A stretch of DNA of 64,000 nucleotides from Phylloscopus collybita (taxonomy: Eukaryota > Chordata > Aves > Passeriformes > Phylloscopidae): assembly GCA_027886175.1 (NCBI GenBank), contig JAJNNQ010000013.1:6963501-7027500 (forward strand), written 5' to 3'. Each line of letters begins with the position of its first letter. Position 1 is the stretch's first letter. This document shows, in pieces, positions 50,831 to 63,539 of the stretch. The position numbers and the translations under genes were made by a program. Below the pieces are notes generated by a model. It had not been told where the DNA came from. It worked only from the letters and a program-made list of their open reading frames with translations, and searched no databases.

Positions 50831-51689
50831 GATTTCTCCTGTATCTCCTACCTCCTTTAGACTTTCTTCCCCCTGCAAAGTATGATTCTTGCTGGCAGTA
50901 TGAATTTTACACCACTAAAGCAGAGGGACACTGTACTAATGTTTTACTGTGTTCCATTTTACTGTGAAAATAAAATTCATTTTATTCTGAATTCTCTACT
51001 CATTTTCTCACCATCACTGGTAAATGATACAGAGCAGGAGGTAAAGCCCCACCTAAAGCAAGACACATATGCTGTCCAACTTCATTACTAGTGGATTCTC
51101 CAGCTATCATTTTTTTTGGAAGCTGAAAACTGGAGTTGCTTCATTTGCACGTTTGCTAAAGCCTACTGGACAGAACTAAATACCCAACACTTTCTTTCAA
51201 AGCTAATACAAAAGCTTGCTACTGAAGACATTCAGCTGTCTTGCATTGTGCTGCTTTTTCAGTCTGCTCTGTCCTGAACAAGGCCCTAGGTCAGGACATG
51301 CAGTATCAATCATCCCAGTAAGTGACCATCCCTTGGCTGCAGAGCCTTAAGCTCCTGTTCCAGACACACTGAGCAGCTGCTGCTGCAAAAGGGACAAATT
51401 TGCCTTCATCTAAGCTGTTCATATTTGTCACTCCACTGAACTGAAAAGTAGCCTGAAAAGGGCAGCTAAGACCCTTCCCTCTTTGGCAGCAGCCTGTGTT
51501 TACATCAACCTACTTACTAACATGACTGTCAACTTCCAGTGTTCATACACACAAATACCTTGAAAACATCAGTTCCAAGAATTAATTTGTGGGAAGGTAA
51601 TTTAACCCCACAGCATCTATGAAATAAAAACACTGGAACCAGACAGAGCTCGCTTCTTCCACTTTGTCACATGGTTGACCCTTGAGCAA

Positions 51690-51960
51690 TACTGAGGTAA
51701 CTTTAAAAACTTGTCCTTTGTCAGCCATTAGAGTCTCTTGGCAATCTGTTCTAATGTCTAACAAATCCTGTGAGAAAGTTTTTCCTAAAATGCCACTAAG
51801 TCATCTGGTAAGAGTAAAATCTCTTCCTTCTGCAGTCATAAAAATCACCAACCCTTTTGCAAGTTTTCAAACGCAAGAAAAGCTGCTGTAATGCTCATCC
51901 TGTCAGCTCTTGCTGCCACGCAGTCTGGACAGACCCAGTTCTTCCAAAGCTGCACAAGGC
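51690..51960 (-). mobile_element. Doubtful, strongly diverged CR1 3' region
   Basis: The plus strand resembles a reversed, decayed CR1: TCTTGGCAATCTGTTCTAAT, GAAAGTTTTTCCT, and later CAGTTCTTCCAAAGC. The match is weak and could be chance. Confidence 0.35.
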
Positions 51961-54900
51961 TTCTGCTGTTAGACTCTGCCAGTACCTTGGGACTTGTCAT
52001 TTCACTGCCACAGCACCAAATAGGTAAAGAAACATGGTAGTTAAGGACATCTCATAGACTAAGAGTGTAGCTAGTTTATACTGGAAAGAACTGGTTTATT
52101 TAAGGTCTTTTGGATTTCTTTTCTGTTTTGCATGCTTCCTTTTGCTCTTTGTAAAAAATAAACTGTCAAAACCAAGAATCATAATACAGCTATAACAAAC
52201 TACCACCAGCTCTGAAAATAAAAAGAGCATTCAATCTTTAACTTGAGTTCAATTTGTATACTACCATTTGGCTTTTGATAAACTGTCAAAATACATTAAT
52301 TGATAGAATAACAAAGTACAGAAGGTAATACCCAAGTTACATTGCCATAAGATATTAAACAAAAAAAATCTGAACTCCAACTAAGATGGAGAAACAATTA
52401 TAACTTTATTTATGTATTTATTTTTATCTTCAAATCAATAAAGCAGTCATTATTGTACAAGTTTCCAAATGAATGCAGGCAAAGGCCTCCTGCTAAGTAG
52501 TAACATCCATGAATACTTATTTGCTTGTGATTAACCTTATTTGTTATCTTGTGGGAAGAGCAATGAGAAACAAAAGTCCTTACAACTAAGGCAAGTCAGT
52601 AGTTTAACAAGCACATGTGTCCATCAAAAGGAAAGAATTTGAGAAGGTATCTGTGCATCTTACTGAAATGGTTCAATTTATTCTATGCTATCACAAGACG
52701 CGGGTAAAGTTCAGCCTGAGGTTCCTAAAGATGCAATTATTTCTGGGGTCTAAAATAAACTCAAAGAAATATCCAGTTGCACACAAGCCTGTAGACCTAG
52801 GAATCGAGTTATGTCAGTATTTCCAAGGAGCCATAACAAATTTGTCAAAAAATAAATATTGACACTTTGGAATTACTGAATTTCCTCCAGACTTCTTACA
52901 CGTAACAATTACGAGGAAATAACTAAAAAAACCCAGTGTTCTGAAAGGAAAAAAAAAATCTCAAAATAAAACGATGAGGCAGTACACAGCCAGTTTTTAT
53001 TTATACATCTAACATTTGGAGTGTGGGCTAACAGGGAGGAACTGTTCCTTCTTAAAGAACACCTCAAAAGGGCATAGAAATTTTTTTCCCCATTTGGACA
53101 GCATGTCCATCTCCATCTATTTCAACAGGAGGAAGCATCCTGGATTTCCAGAGTTAGGGAGGGAAAAACAAAACCCCCAGAACCCAACATAAAAGAAGTC
53201 CCCACACATCCTGTTTGGGACAACAGCTACTATCACCCTTCCCCTCACTGCAGCTGTGTCTACTCAATACTCTTGGCTCAACCCTGTCCTGACATGGCCA
53301 CAGCCTCTCACAGCCTCAGAGCAGAGGCAGTGACCTGCTGGCGTTGTTACTCAGAGAAGGAATAGAAAATACCCAGAGCTTCTTTGGTTCCAGGTTTGGT
53401 GGGATTTTTTTCATTAACATTATGTTAATAAAATACATTACTGTGTATTTCACTGGCCTCATTTTCCCTGTGTCTCTCCATCAATATAAAACAAGGCAAA
53501 ATGAAACAGTTTGGATGCAGTTTGTTTGAATTCTAACAGAATGCAGGACCCTATTCAGAAATTGCAACAGTTTTATTTGCATGCCCTGGCCACAATAAGC
53601 CTAGGAACCCATAGTTCTGGGTGATTGTTTTTTGTAAAGTAGCAAGGAGCTCTACAGGCTGAATTACTGTATTGTTACTAATTGCATCTCTATCTCTCAA
53701 CTGTTGTCTAGTAGTCTCTAATATAACAATATTTTTAAAAGCCACTTTTAATCCTGTTTTCATTATATACTGTCCAAAGAATAAAACTGAAAATTAGATG
53801 GTTTAGGCCCAGATTCAGAAAAATAATTCCTAGTTAGGAATATGCTTGTGCTAGCTAGCAGATCCTCTTTTTTTTTCCCTGTGCATTCCACTACATAGCA
53901 TTTTCAAAGAATGTAATAATACAAAGAATTCCTAAATAATACTGAGTGAGACTCCCCAGATTATAACATAACCCAAACTCTTTGGTAAATTGAGAAAACC
54001 CAACAGTCTTAAAAGCCTCATTGTTTGTCTTCTGGACAGAAGCATCCTAGCTGTGAAGGCTGACAGTGGTGAAGGCAGTGCTAATGCTTCTTTCCAAGAA
54101 ACACATCTTAAAGAGTACCCAGCATAAAACTATCCTCAGCACAGTGAATAAGTTTCTTGCATAAAGCTTATAATTTATAGGTTTTGCCTTACCTGTAGTC
54201 AGAACTCCTGCTTTGAAGTCACATATTCTATACAGTTTCTTACCTTAATACTTCATCATACCAATTCCTTGTACTTTTTCAGTTATGGAAGGTTTATCAA
54301 CAGCCAGAACTCAACCTCTCCCCCCCAAAAAAACCACCCTGGAATAGAGAATGAAAAAAAAAGCAGACTAAACTCTTCTCACTTTATTTCATATTTTTCC
54401 TAAGTTTAACATCTCATCATATATTTCCCACTTACTAATGTCAACAAGCTGTTTTACCCACAGTATTTGCTTCCTGTGTAGACAAAACTTTGTTGCATTC
54501 TTTGACAAGGGGAGGGAAAAGCAGAGGTAGCCAAACAACTGTGGAGCATAAATCCAGGAGGGAGGGAGGTTGGTTTTGTAACTAGCTTAGTACCACCATT
54601 TTTTTTTTCATTTAAAATTTAAATAAAGTGATAAGAAACTTTCTCATCCTAACTAGTGTCTTACTGTTATCTCCAGCAATTCACTGAGAAAAAAATTCCT
54701 AATTTTCTAAATTTGATCATATCTTAAAAGCAGTTTTTCCCACAGTCTTTATCAGCACTGGTCTCATACTCTTACTTAGTAACTAGTAACACATGAGCTA
54801 TTGATTTTCATTAACATTTGCATATTTCCTGGGTGGGAGGTTTGCCTTTTCTAACTTTGGTTGCCTTTTTTTTACAATACAAGTAGAACAGGATTTTTTT

Positions 54901-57089
54901 TTTTTTACTTCCATCTATTATTGTGAAGGAAAGACTGCTACCAGTTAATTAATGCAAAAACTTCTACGTAAAGTCATATAGCACAGAGAAGTATCAGCAC
55001 ATTCTTTTAGAATATCCAGACCTATCTGCACCTACCAAAGTAAAATACAGCATGTGGCACATGGGAAGGTGAAATTAGGGAATGATAGGATAGGGTGAGA
55101 ACACACTTGTTAGAAGTGTATTTACACAATAAACATCAGCAGAACATCATATGTCAAAAATGCCCTTGCCAGTTCTGCAGTATCCATAGGGAGGGATCTC
55201 TGACAGTGGGCTCAGAGTGTGACTCTGAAACCTGGGTCATTTCTTTGGTTTTCTAGAACAATATGTGTCCAACACAAATGGACCTCATAACGGGCTCCCA
55301 GACTGCAACATATTTCAAGTTTTAGCTAGTTTAATTTAACTGAGGATAAAAGCTACCTTCACTAAAACGGAGGTAATTTAGATGGAAGATAGTGTACCAG
55401 ATAAGAGCAAGTAAAAACATCATCTCCAGTAATAAGAGAACTTGAAGCACTGGCTGAAGTGAAGTTGAGTGGGTGTTTTTCTAAAAAAATGTGTGGAAAC
55501 CAACAACAGCAAGGTCCTAGTGGTATCCAATATTTTCCCTCTGAAGCTGTGTAGGCATGAACTTTTGTTTTTCCTCTCAGTTTAACAAACACTCCGGCAG
55601 AAATTTTGCAAACAGTTCATTCTTTCCAAGGACAATTTTGCTACTCTAGATTGACCCTTTAAGTACTGCTCCTTACCCTCAAATGCAAGGTTGCAGATTT
55701 CAGTTTTATATTTATGTAGTCATATTTGCCTCAGCCAGGAGAAGAGAGAACATCATTCCTGGAAACACTGTATAATACAACTTGAAGAGCCAGATACAGC
55801 CATATTGATTTGTTTGTTGTTGAGCTGCTGGGTTTCTTTAACAGGATAGTTTTAAGAGAACCATTTGTGCTCCTAGAAAATTCCAGTGCAGTCGTATTAT
55901 AAAAACAACTTCCAAGTGGAAAAATAAATCTTACTTACATGAGAAAAAAATCATTAATGATTATATTTTTGTTGCTTGCAACTCCGTCTTAGAGATATTC
56001 TCAAAATGGAACCTGTTGCTGATCTTTCCTAAACTGTGCATCTGTAACTGTGTGGTCATAAGCCAAACAGTAGTTACAGCAGGAAAAGATATGACACGTA
56101 AATAGCAATAATGTTTCAATATCTACACTGTCCAACAACACCGACCTTCAAAATCCAGCACCGCTCCATAACACAGGGACTTGTAAGAAACAGTGTATAC
56201 TTTTCTATAGAAACAACAAGACAGCAAAAATACAAACTCTTCTAATACATCAGGGACCTTCTTTTGGTCCTAGACAGTGTTATTTTCCACTTTATACCTG
56301 CCTCCTTCCCCCCAGCCTTAAACCACAAGAAGCCAGGTAGGATAAGCTGTGAGGGACAAAATTTAGCAGAAGGTGCTAGTATGCTACAGCATAAAATGTT
56401 CTGACAGCCCAAGGCTTAAGACATACAGCAAAAAAAGCTGCCACTCCTGGTTACTACACCACTCCTTACACCTTTTTCACACATGTAAAAATACATCATC
56501 TTCCTCAAGTAAAGTACTTAACATATGGTTCTTTCAGACTCCCAAGATTAGTCCTGCAATAACACTGTATCTTAAATGGATGGGCAGCAGAGGGTTACAG
56601 TAATTTTACATAATTTGTCCATCATAATATATAACTGATATTTCTTTTATTCTCCTTCATTTTCCTTTCCTAATTGGAAATGCAACCTCTAATTACATAC
56701 ACTGGCTGGGTCCCAAACAAACTGTTAAGCTGTTTGGGGCAATGGTCTCTCTTTTTCAAGATTCAGCACACAACAATGGTAACATAGCAGAACATTTTCT
56801 TTTTTTATTCTAGTAGGTTTTAAAGAACATTTCTCAACAAAATGAGTGCTTGGTACTATTAACTGCAAGGAGAAAATCTTGCACAGTGTATTCCTTTTGT
56901 GATGTTGCTTCATAGAATGAAAAGGAGGAGAGATCCATAGGAGAGAGCACAAACATCATTAACTCACAGCAAATGGTCACCTCTTCAAGTTAGCACAGCA
57001 ACAGACAACCGGACAAGAAAGAGTAAAACATAAGTTTAGCACAGTTTTCCCAACTGCATGGAATCAAAGCACTTGCTTTGCTTTGCATT

Positions 57090-57140
57090 AAAAAACAAAA
57101 AACAAACAAACAAACAAAAACACACCCCCCCCCCCACCCC
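57090..57140 (+). repeat. A-rich / C11 low-complexity tract
   Basis: (AAAC)n-like units pass into CACA and a run of eleven C, then ACCCC. Intergenic. Confidence 0.8.
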
Positions 57141-57280
57141 TCCTGAACCACAAGAAACAAAGGCACAAAAATGTAAACACCATACAGGAGAACCAAACTA
57201 CATTTCTTACAGAAGTCCAACAGCTTTAAGTATCAATTAGGTGACCTCTGCTTTCTCCTGAACAGTCCAATGAAAAGTAG

Positions 57281-57312
57281 TTTTGCATGCAGTTAGGTAA
57301 CTGCATGCAAAA
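57281..57312. repeat. 32-bp near-palindrome with octamer-like motifs
   Basis: Perfect 15-bp arms (TTTTGCATGCAGTTA and its complement) separated by GG. Each arm carries TTTTGCAT / ATGCAAAA, one base off the POU octamer ATGCAAAT. It lies about 5.6 kb upstream of the RCOR3 ATG. Function unknown. Confidence 0.75.
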
Positions 57313-59349
57313 GTGAAACAGGGCAAAGTAAAAGCACACTAGCTTTTTTCCCCTTCTGTGGGAAACACCTGGCCCTAAATCCAAATTATTTATAAAGAGA
57401 TGCTACCATTACAGCCACGTATACAAGATCTTCATACACAGTCTGAGAAACTTCACTGACAATACTGAATGTCAATGCTCTGATTCAAAGACATGCTGCC
57501 ACCTATTACCAAAATTTCCTTTAGAGAGGGTATGCAAAAAATATAAGTGCTTAAGTGATATCTGTAAACTGACTTTCTGAAATGACCTGTTGTCCCAAGT
57601 TGCCTGTACAACACGAGACTGAGTCAGCTACACTCAGGCTTTTCCCACAGTGTGTCATCCTCATCAACCAGACACAGAACCTCTTTACTCTTTGCAAACA
57701 GTACAGCTCACCAGATATTTAGATTAACTGAAGAGAAATGAAACAATGATACTGAAAGGGCTGAGCAGGAACACCTGTCCCTCCTATCAAGAAAAAGAAA
57801 AAATAATTTAGTTTTAAGGAGAAAAATATAATCATACAGTGTCGGTAAAATTCACCTGGAGGAAGTCACTAAAACAAGTCAAAAAATAAAGTGAGTAAAG
57901 GTGAAACAGAAGTTTTCGTAACACATACATAGGAATAAGAATTTTTTTAAAAGATACCAAGCTTTACACTTCAGAGTAAAAATCTTTAGAAAACCAAGAA
58001 TAGGCTTCTTGCCAACACAGAATGGAGATTATGGCACTGGCTCCAAATGAGTTCCTCTGTAGATCTGTAGGGATCAAACTACTGGGCAAGATGGATGTTA
58101 GCACTAACCCATTATGCTCGTTCCTGAACAAGCCTTCCTACAGTGCAACTATTGTTAACTCTGTTAAAAATACTATTTTAACAGAGTGCCAAGTCCTAAC
58201 ATTCCCCACTCCATTCAATGTACCTACCACTAACACTGTACAACACAGTCTGAGTCTCAAATTTTGGCAAAGGTTTCAGAATGACATGATACCTGGTGAC
58301 AGGCATTTAATTACAAAAAAGTGTCTGCAATTGCTGAAGTCCTCAAACTTCTCAAAGGAACTGCAACATGACTTTCTCCATCTTCCAAGAATAAGTTAGC
58401 AACTGTCCTGATGCAGAAGAATTCCATTCAGATCTGGAAAGCAGACAACTTCTGAAACCTGTAACTGGAAGAGAGCACTACAAGAAGAAAGAAAACAAAG
58501 AAAAAAATCTCAGTTGGGGGATATTAACACTAGAAAGGCAGTTAGCAAATGCTTTGCTGTTTCATTTTAATGGCCAGTTATAGAACAAATTTTTACTAAT
58601 TTCTGCCCTAAGAATTCAAAAATATTAATAAGTGCGACCTTGAGACTGAAGGCCTGATTTTCTAGAGCTGTAGAAAACCTGCCATCTTCTACCGGTTCTA
58701 CTAAAATGTGAAGTCTTTGGAAAATTCAAGGATGTTGAATGCAAAACAGCAACAACCATCAGTATACCAGAACCAATAAATCTCACCCTGTCCACTCTAA
58801 GCCTGTCCACACCCAGCAGGACTAGTTGTGTTTAATATAAAAGAAACACAGTACTTGACAGATGACACCTATATATTTTCCAGCAGAGGTGTGAACAGAC
58901 TCCAAGCAGTGTAATTTATCTGAAATTACCTTGACCCCAGGCATGCTTTTCTTAATGTGTTTATGATGGCAAAGAGCTTACTTTTCTTTATTGAACAATT
59001 ATAAACCTTCACATTAAAGCAGAAGTTTCCAGGCTGGATATTGCCAAAAGGTTTCCACAGTCATCCTATTTTCTTTGCGTTTCACACAACACATACATCT
59101 ATAATTTTTCTGGAGAAGCATCACAAATCTGTTGACCTGTTTCTAAAAATATTTAAAGACACAGATTTTAAATGGTGTAAAGCAACATTCCCAAGACAGG
59201 AAACTGTCAAAATGCTCTTTCCAAAAAAACTGAAAGCATGAAACTGTCACCATAAGATAAAAAGGCCAAACATGTGATCTGCAATACTTTTCCTGACCTG
59301 GAATTTAATGAGTTAGAAATTTCCTGGGTGAGATGGGCATAACATACAA

Positions 59350-59798
59350 GAAGTGCTGAATAACATCCAAAGAGCAGTGAAGTTGGTGAAGGGTCTGGAG
59401 CACAAATTTTATGAGGAGCAGTTTAGTGAGCTGGGGTTGTTTAGCCAGGAAAGAAGGAGTCTGAGAAGAATATTGATGGCTGTCTCCAACTGCCCGAAAG
59501 TGGGGATTGGTCTCTTCTCACAGGTAGCAATAGATAGGATGAGAGGAAACAGCCTCAAGTTGCACCAGGAGAGGTTTAGATTGGATATTTGGAAAACTTT
59601 CTTCACAGAAGGAGTTGTCAGGCACTGAAACAGGCTGCCCAGGGAAGCAGTGGAGTCACCATCCCTGGTGGTATTTAAAAGAAGCATGGATGTGGCACTT
59701 AGGGATGTGGTTTAGTGATGGACTTGGCAGTGCTGGGTTAATGGCTGGACTCAATTTTAGAGGTCACTTCCATCCTAAATGATTCTGTAGTAATGTAG
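59350..59798 (+). mobile_element. CR1 LINE 3' fragment
   Basis: Reads GTGAAGGGTCTGGAGCACAA, GAGCTGGGGTTGTTTAGCC, ATGAGAGGAAACAGCCTCAA, AGGCTGCCCAGGGAAGCAGT and ends near AAATGATTCTGTAG. Its translation keeps decayed CR1 words such as NSLKLHQERFRLD. 5'-truncated. Confidence 0.9.
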
Positions 59799-60457
59799 GC
59801 ATGTTAAAACCTAGTTTTAAGAACTTCTTCTGAATAAACAGTCTCTACTTTCCCCTAGCTCACCACTCAACAGTTAATACTGTCATTAACCCTCACTGTA
59901 AGGTAATAATATGCAGGAGTCCACACTCCAGTCAGAGTCTGGTTTAAAGCAATAAATTCCAAGAACCCACACTAACAAAAATTTCAAGAGGCCTCTGTGT
60001 GGAGTATCCTCAGAAGCCATGTAGGTTTTAAGCTGAGTTAATTATTGGATAGAGAAAGCTGTTTCCTTTTGAGCTGTTTCTATTTTTTAGCAATTTCAGT
60101 AAAGGGAAAGGGGCAACTGCTTCACATTCCTTGTCTGCAACTTGTTCATTCCCCAATTCCCTTCCTCTCTATTGCAATCCACTTTGTACTCCAAGGACTC
60201 CTGCCCTTCTGCCCAAACACAAACCTTCCCCCTAAAACTCTTAACTTGGGAAATACGTTTTAAGAAGAAAGGCATAGTCTCCAAGAATGAAAAACTGATA
60301 GGCTCATAAAGAGAATTTTCAGGCTGGGCTGGTTTGCACCTTCTGAACACATTAGTTACTTTGCTGCCCTCTGGGGGTTGTGTTCAGAAACAAAAATTAC
60401 AAATAAGGATACAGAGAAGAAAGGATATACAGAAGGAGACAACATAAAGCAAGGAGA

Positions 60458-60617
60458 GCTTGTGGATGCCCCATCCCTGGAAGTGTCCAAGGCCAGGTTG
60501 GATGGAGCTTTGAGAAACCTGATCTAGTGAGTGGCACCCTTGCCTTTGGCAAGGTTTTGGAACTAGATGATCTTCAAGGTCCCTTCCAACCCAACCCATA
60601 CTGTGATTCTATGTCCT
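60458..60617 (+). mobile_element. CR1 LINE 3' end fragment
   Basis: Reads CCCATCCCTGGAAGTGTCCA, AGGCCAGGTTGGATGGAGCT, then AACTAGATGATCTTCAAGG and CCTTCCAACCC, ending CTGTGATTCTATG. This is a short, better preserved tail, in the same orientation as the copy about 660 bp to the left. Confidence 0.88.
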
Positions 60618-62706
60618 AATATTAATCTCAGATAACTCCTTATGCATAGTTTCTATAACAAATGCAGGACCAATCTCACAAGCAACTATTTGATTTGCAT
60701 GTCACATCTAATCCAGAAGCACCCATATACTGAATGTGACAGAGGAACTGTGAAGAAAGGGATAAAAAACCAAACAAAAAATTAAAACAGAAGACAAGAG
60801 AAGGACAAGACAAGAATCCAATAGAAGAAATAGTCCAAAGGAAGTCAACTTCCAGACTGCATGGAGAAAAAAAAAAAACAAAACCATTGCATGCATCTGC
60901 TAATATCTAAGAGCTTGACTAAGTGAAACTATGCCTATGTAACCTCTGAAATGCAGTTTCATCAGCTGCCATGCAAATAACAGAAATAGAAAATGCCAAG
61001 CTCTTCAGACAGTTCCCCTCCAAACCATGCTGGCAAGGAATCTTCCTTCCTTTCAGGTGGTTACTTTCATGACACCCGTAAGAACTTAGCATTCCTGAAA
61101 GCTGGAACAGCTTACTAAAACTTCCAATAGCTTTTATCAGCAGTTAAGAACTGTCAGACAAGTGCAGTCACAGTGCCACATGTATGCCCAAATTTCACAT
61201 CCATAGAAAATAAAGATAAAAAGCCTCAAATAGATGACCTTAGGAGAACTAAAACAACAAATCCTCGTTTCCTACCAGTTTTCGTAGTGATACTGTGCCT
61301 TAAAAGTACAAACATTGGTTCAAGATTTTCCTGTGGCTCTGGCATTTCAGCGGGTTCTTTCTTATCGTGAGTACTTTTGTGTACATTAAACTGTGAGACT
61401 GCAAATCCTCAGTTGTTGAGGCACTTGCAGGCAGTCAACCACTATTGCTCCTACCTTCTCCTTGCTAATCTTTCTCTCCAGCTCTTGAAAAGCAGCAAGC
61501 ATAAAGGCTTGTTTACTCCCATTTATGATAGTCATCTGCCAAAAATTGTCACAAAAACGGTTCTTCAAAGACAACAAAATTCCCAAAGCAGGAAAAGTCT
61601 TGGCATACTCTAGGAAGCACACATCCACCAAAGGTTTTTCAAAAGTACATAATTTGGCCACAATGGGCTGCTTTCAGGGCAAGTATCAAGAAAGAACAAA
61701 CATGACTAACTACATCATGCTACAATCCTATGATAAGACACTGTGAACATTCAAAAGCCAAAAGCATGGACACAAGTAGTCATCTCCCCTTTATCTCACT
61801 GTATGAAAGCAGCTGCACAATTCCTGCTAGCACTCTTCAATCAATCAGTCAACCTGGGGTAGACAGCCACCAGGGCAGAGCTGGAGAAGAACTGCTGAGA
61901 TGTGACAAAGGGCAACAGATCACGTCAAACACTCTTAGCTGGAACATGAGACTTTAGTTTAGTTTAGACTATAACAATTTAAGTTTATATTTTTTTACCT
62001 ACATCTGGAAATCAGACTGACGAATTATTGCTGTATCGTTAAAAATACCTATAACACATTAAAACATAGCCACAATAACATTAAATGGATTTGCATAGAA
62101 CAAACCAGACGAATAATTCATCTGCAGATGAAGCAGCAAGACTGTTGTCACATTGTAACTCAGCCTCGGTCTGGAGTCCTTCTCGGCCTTTTTTTACCTC
62201 ATAAAACGTAAATTATTAAGAAAAACTGGGTGGTAACACCGCAGCACTTGGCAACGCACCGGAATTGCACTAAAGAGGTAAAGAAATCGATCACATTTTG
62301 AATTTAGAAAGAAAAACCGGCACGGGTTCACACATCGTGTCATTTCAGCGACGTGACAGCACCGGCTTTCCCCGCCGGGGCCTGGCCCCGCTCCGCGGCC
62401 CCGGGCCGGGCCCCCGCCCGCTCCCGCTGTCCCCGCTCGGCCCCTGCGCGGCCGCGGCTCCTCCCGCCCCGCGCCGCGGCACCACCGGCGGCCGCGACAC
62501 CCTCCCGCCGGGATCCCTGCGCCGCCGCCGCCGCCGGGAAATAGTCCCGCCTCTGCTCTGGGCCCGTCGGCCGGCAAAGCCCCGTGGCACGGCCGCGGCC
62601 CGGGAGCAATCCCTCCTTCCTTCGTTCGGCCGCGCCGCCGGCGCTCCGGCGGCATCCCCGCCCCTCGGCGAGATCCGGCCGGGCCGGCGCGGAGGGATTC
62701 CCGGCG

Positions 62707-62770
62707 CCGGGGGAGGGGGGGGCGCGGCGGGCGGGGGGAGGAGGTGCCCGAGGGGGGGGCGGGGAGGGGG
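62707..62770 (+). other. G-run-rich tract with G-quadruplex potential
   Basis: Multiple runs of four to nine G on the RCOR3 sense strand, interrupted by A, C or short GC steps, immediately upstream of the YY1-like motif. This satisfies the usual four-G-run rule for quadruplex formation. Function is inference. Confidence 0.6.
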
Positions 62771-62782
62771 CAACATGGCGGC
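62771..62782 (+). promoter_or_regulatory. YY1-like motif (AANATGGCGGC type) near the probable RCOR3 start
   Basis: CAACATGGCGGC matches the extended YY1 site that commonly sits just downstream of the start of TATA-less CpG-island promoters (established knowledge). It lies about 70-80 bases before the RCOR3 ATG. Whether YY1 binds here is inference. Confidence 0.6.
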
Positions 62783-62792
62783 TCCGTATTAA
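62775..62792 (+). other. Five-codon upstream ORF before RCOR3
   Basis: ATG GCG GCT CCG TAT TAA, encoding M-A-A-P-Y, overlaps the YY1-like motif and ends 57 bases before the RCOR3 ATG. It acts as a uORF only if transcription begins upstream of 62775, which the sequence cannot show. Confidence 0.45.
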
Positions 62793-62849
62793 CTTCCCCC
62801 CCCTCGGCAGCCAGCGCTGCCACCGCTCTCCCCCGCTCCCAGCCCTGGC

Positions 62850-62991
62850 ATGCCGGGCATGATGGAGAAGGGCGCGGAACTCTTGGGGGGTAAGAGCCGG
62901 GCAGCCCCCAACGGCGCCAAGAGCAGCAGCCCCTCCAACGGGCACTACTCGGAGCCGGAGAGCGGCGGCGGCGACAGTGGCGACGAGCACG
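62850..62991 (+). CDS. RCOR3: RCOR3 coding exon 1
   Basis: 47 codons plus one base. The start ATG at 62850 is in context GGC ATG C, without A/G at -3 in a strict reading of CCTGGCATGC apart from G at -3; the next Met codons are at 62859 and 62862. It was chosen because MPGMMEKG is the conserved RCOR3 N-terminus. The donor is CAC G|GTGCGA. The downstream intron stays open in this frame up to 63488, a consequence of high GC content and not evidence for coding. Confidence 0.92.
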
Positions 62992-63539
62992 GTGCGAGCC
63001 TGGGGCCGCCCCGCCGGCGGCGGCAGGGGGGTGGCGGAGGCGGCGGGAGGGGCGGCGAGCCGAGCCGAGCCGCCTCCCCCTTCCCGGTGCCGGGGCTCCG
63101 CCGCTCCGTCCGTGCTGCGGCCGAGCCGCGGCCGCGCGTGTGCGGGGCGGGGGGGGGCGGGAGCGCGCGGCGCGGCCCCGCGGCTGCCCCCGCGGTACTT
63201 AACGATGGGGAGGGAGTGTCTCCCGGGAGCCGCCGCCGTCCCCATTGTTCCGCTGGAATAAACTCCCCCTTCCGCCTCCTCCTGCCCCCTCCTCGGCGGT
63301 CGTCGGGGCTTAATCCGCGGCGGCGGCGGTGGGCGGGGGGGTGGCGGGGGGAGGAGGTGGCTTATTCCGCACGGCCGCGGCGGGGGCTCCGCCAGCCCGC
63401 CCGCCCGCCGCACGGCGGGAGCCTGGGACGGCGCCTAGGGACGCTCCAGCCCTTAATTTCTCTTCCCTCCTTTGCCTTGCAGATGTAGGAATGAGGGTCG
63501 GAGCGGAATACCAGGCGCGCATTCCTGACTTCGAGCCCG
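62850..63539 (+). CDS. RCOR3: RCOR3 (CoREST3) corepressor, 5' portion: coding exons 1-2, 3' end outside window
   Basis: REST corepressor family member, a nuclear scaffold that joins histone demethylase KDM1A/LSD1 and HDAC1/2 through its ELM2 and SANT domains (family knowledge). CDS order: 62850-62991 and 63483-63539, phase 1 junctions, 66 residues visible. Exon 1 gives MPGMMEKGAELLGG, a low-complexity Ser/Gly/Asn linker and HYSEPESGG..GDEH. Exon 2 gives DVGMRVGAEYQARIPDFEP, the opening of the ELM2 domain. The MPGMMEKG start and the HYSEPES block match remembered human RCOR3. The linker is shorter than in human. Position beside KCNH1, on the opposite strand, is as in mammals. SANT domains and C-terminus lie off the right edge. 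Confidence 0.93.
62992..63482 (+). other. RCOR3 intron 1
   Basis: 491 bp, GC-rich, bounded by GTGCGA and TTGCAG. It lies wholly within the CpG island. It contains long runs of G and of CGG-like triplets; nothing else is recognised. Confidence 0.88.
63483..63539 (+). CDS. RCOR3: RCOR3 coding exon 2 (start of ELM2 domain)
   Basis: 57 bp, preceded by a pyrimidine-rich tract (TCTTCCCTCCTTTGCCTTGCAG) and followed by donor G|GTAAAT. It encodes (D)VGMRVGAEYQARIPDFEP; the RVGAEYQARIP signature opens the ELM2 domain in CoREST proteins. Phase 1 on entry and exit agrees with exon 1. Confidence 0.95.

Larger units (their letters stand above)
48641..62339. other. Intergenic region between KCNH1 and RCOR3
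   Basis: About 13.7 kb between the two divergent CpG islands. It holds an ERVL-type LTR (50251-50830), a doubtful old CR1 (51690-51960), a 32-bp near-palindrome (57281-57312), an A/C-rich run with C11 (57090-57140), and two CR1 copies (59350-59798 and 60458-60617). No exon, tRNA or conserved coding segment is recognised in 52000-57000 or in 60700-62300. Confidence 0.85.

Noticed and set aside
58022..58399. 125-codon frame in the intergenic region
   Set aside because: No recognised homology, AT-rich composition like its surroundings, and no CpG or splice context.
59353..59628. 91-codon plus-strand frame
   Set aside because: CR1-derived, as shown by its NSLKLHQERFRLD words and the CR1 tail that follows.
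62340..63413. 357-codon minus-strand frame opposite RCOR3
   Set aside because: Low-complexity Pro/Arg/Gly reading of the CpG island, antisense to RCOR3 exon 1, with no recognised domain.
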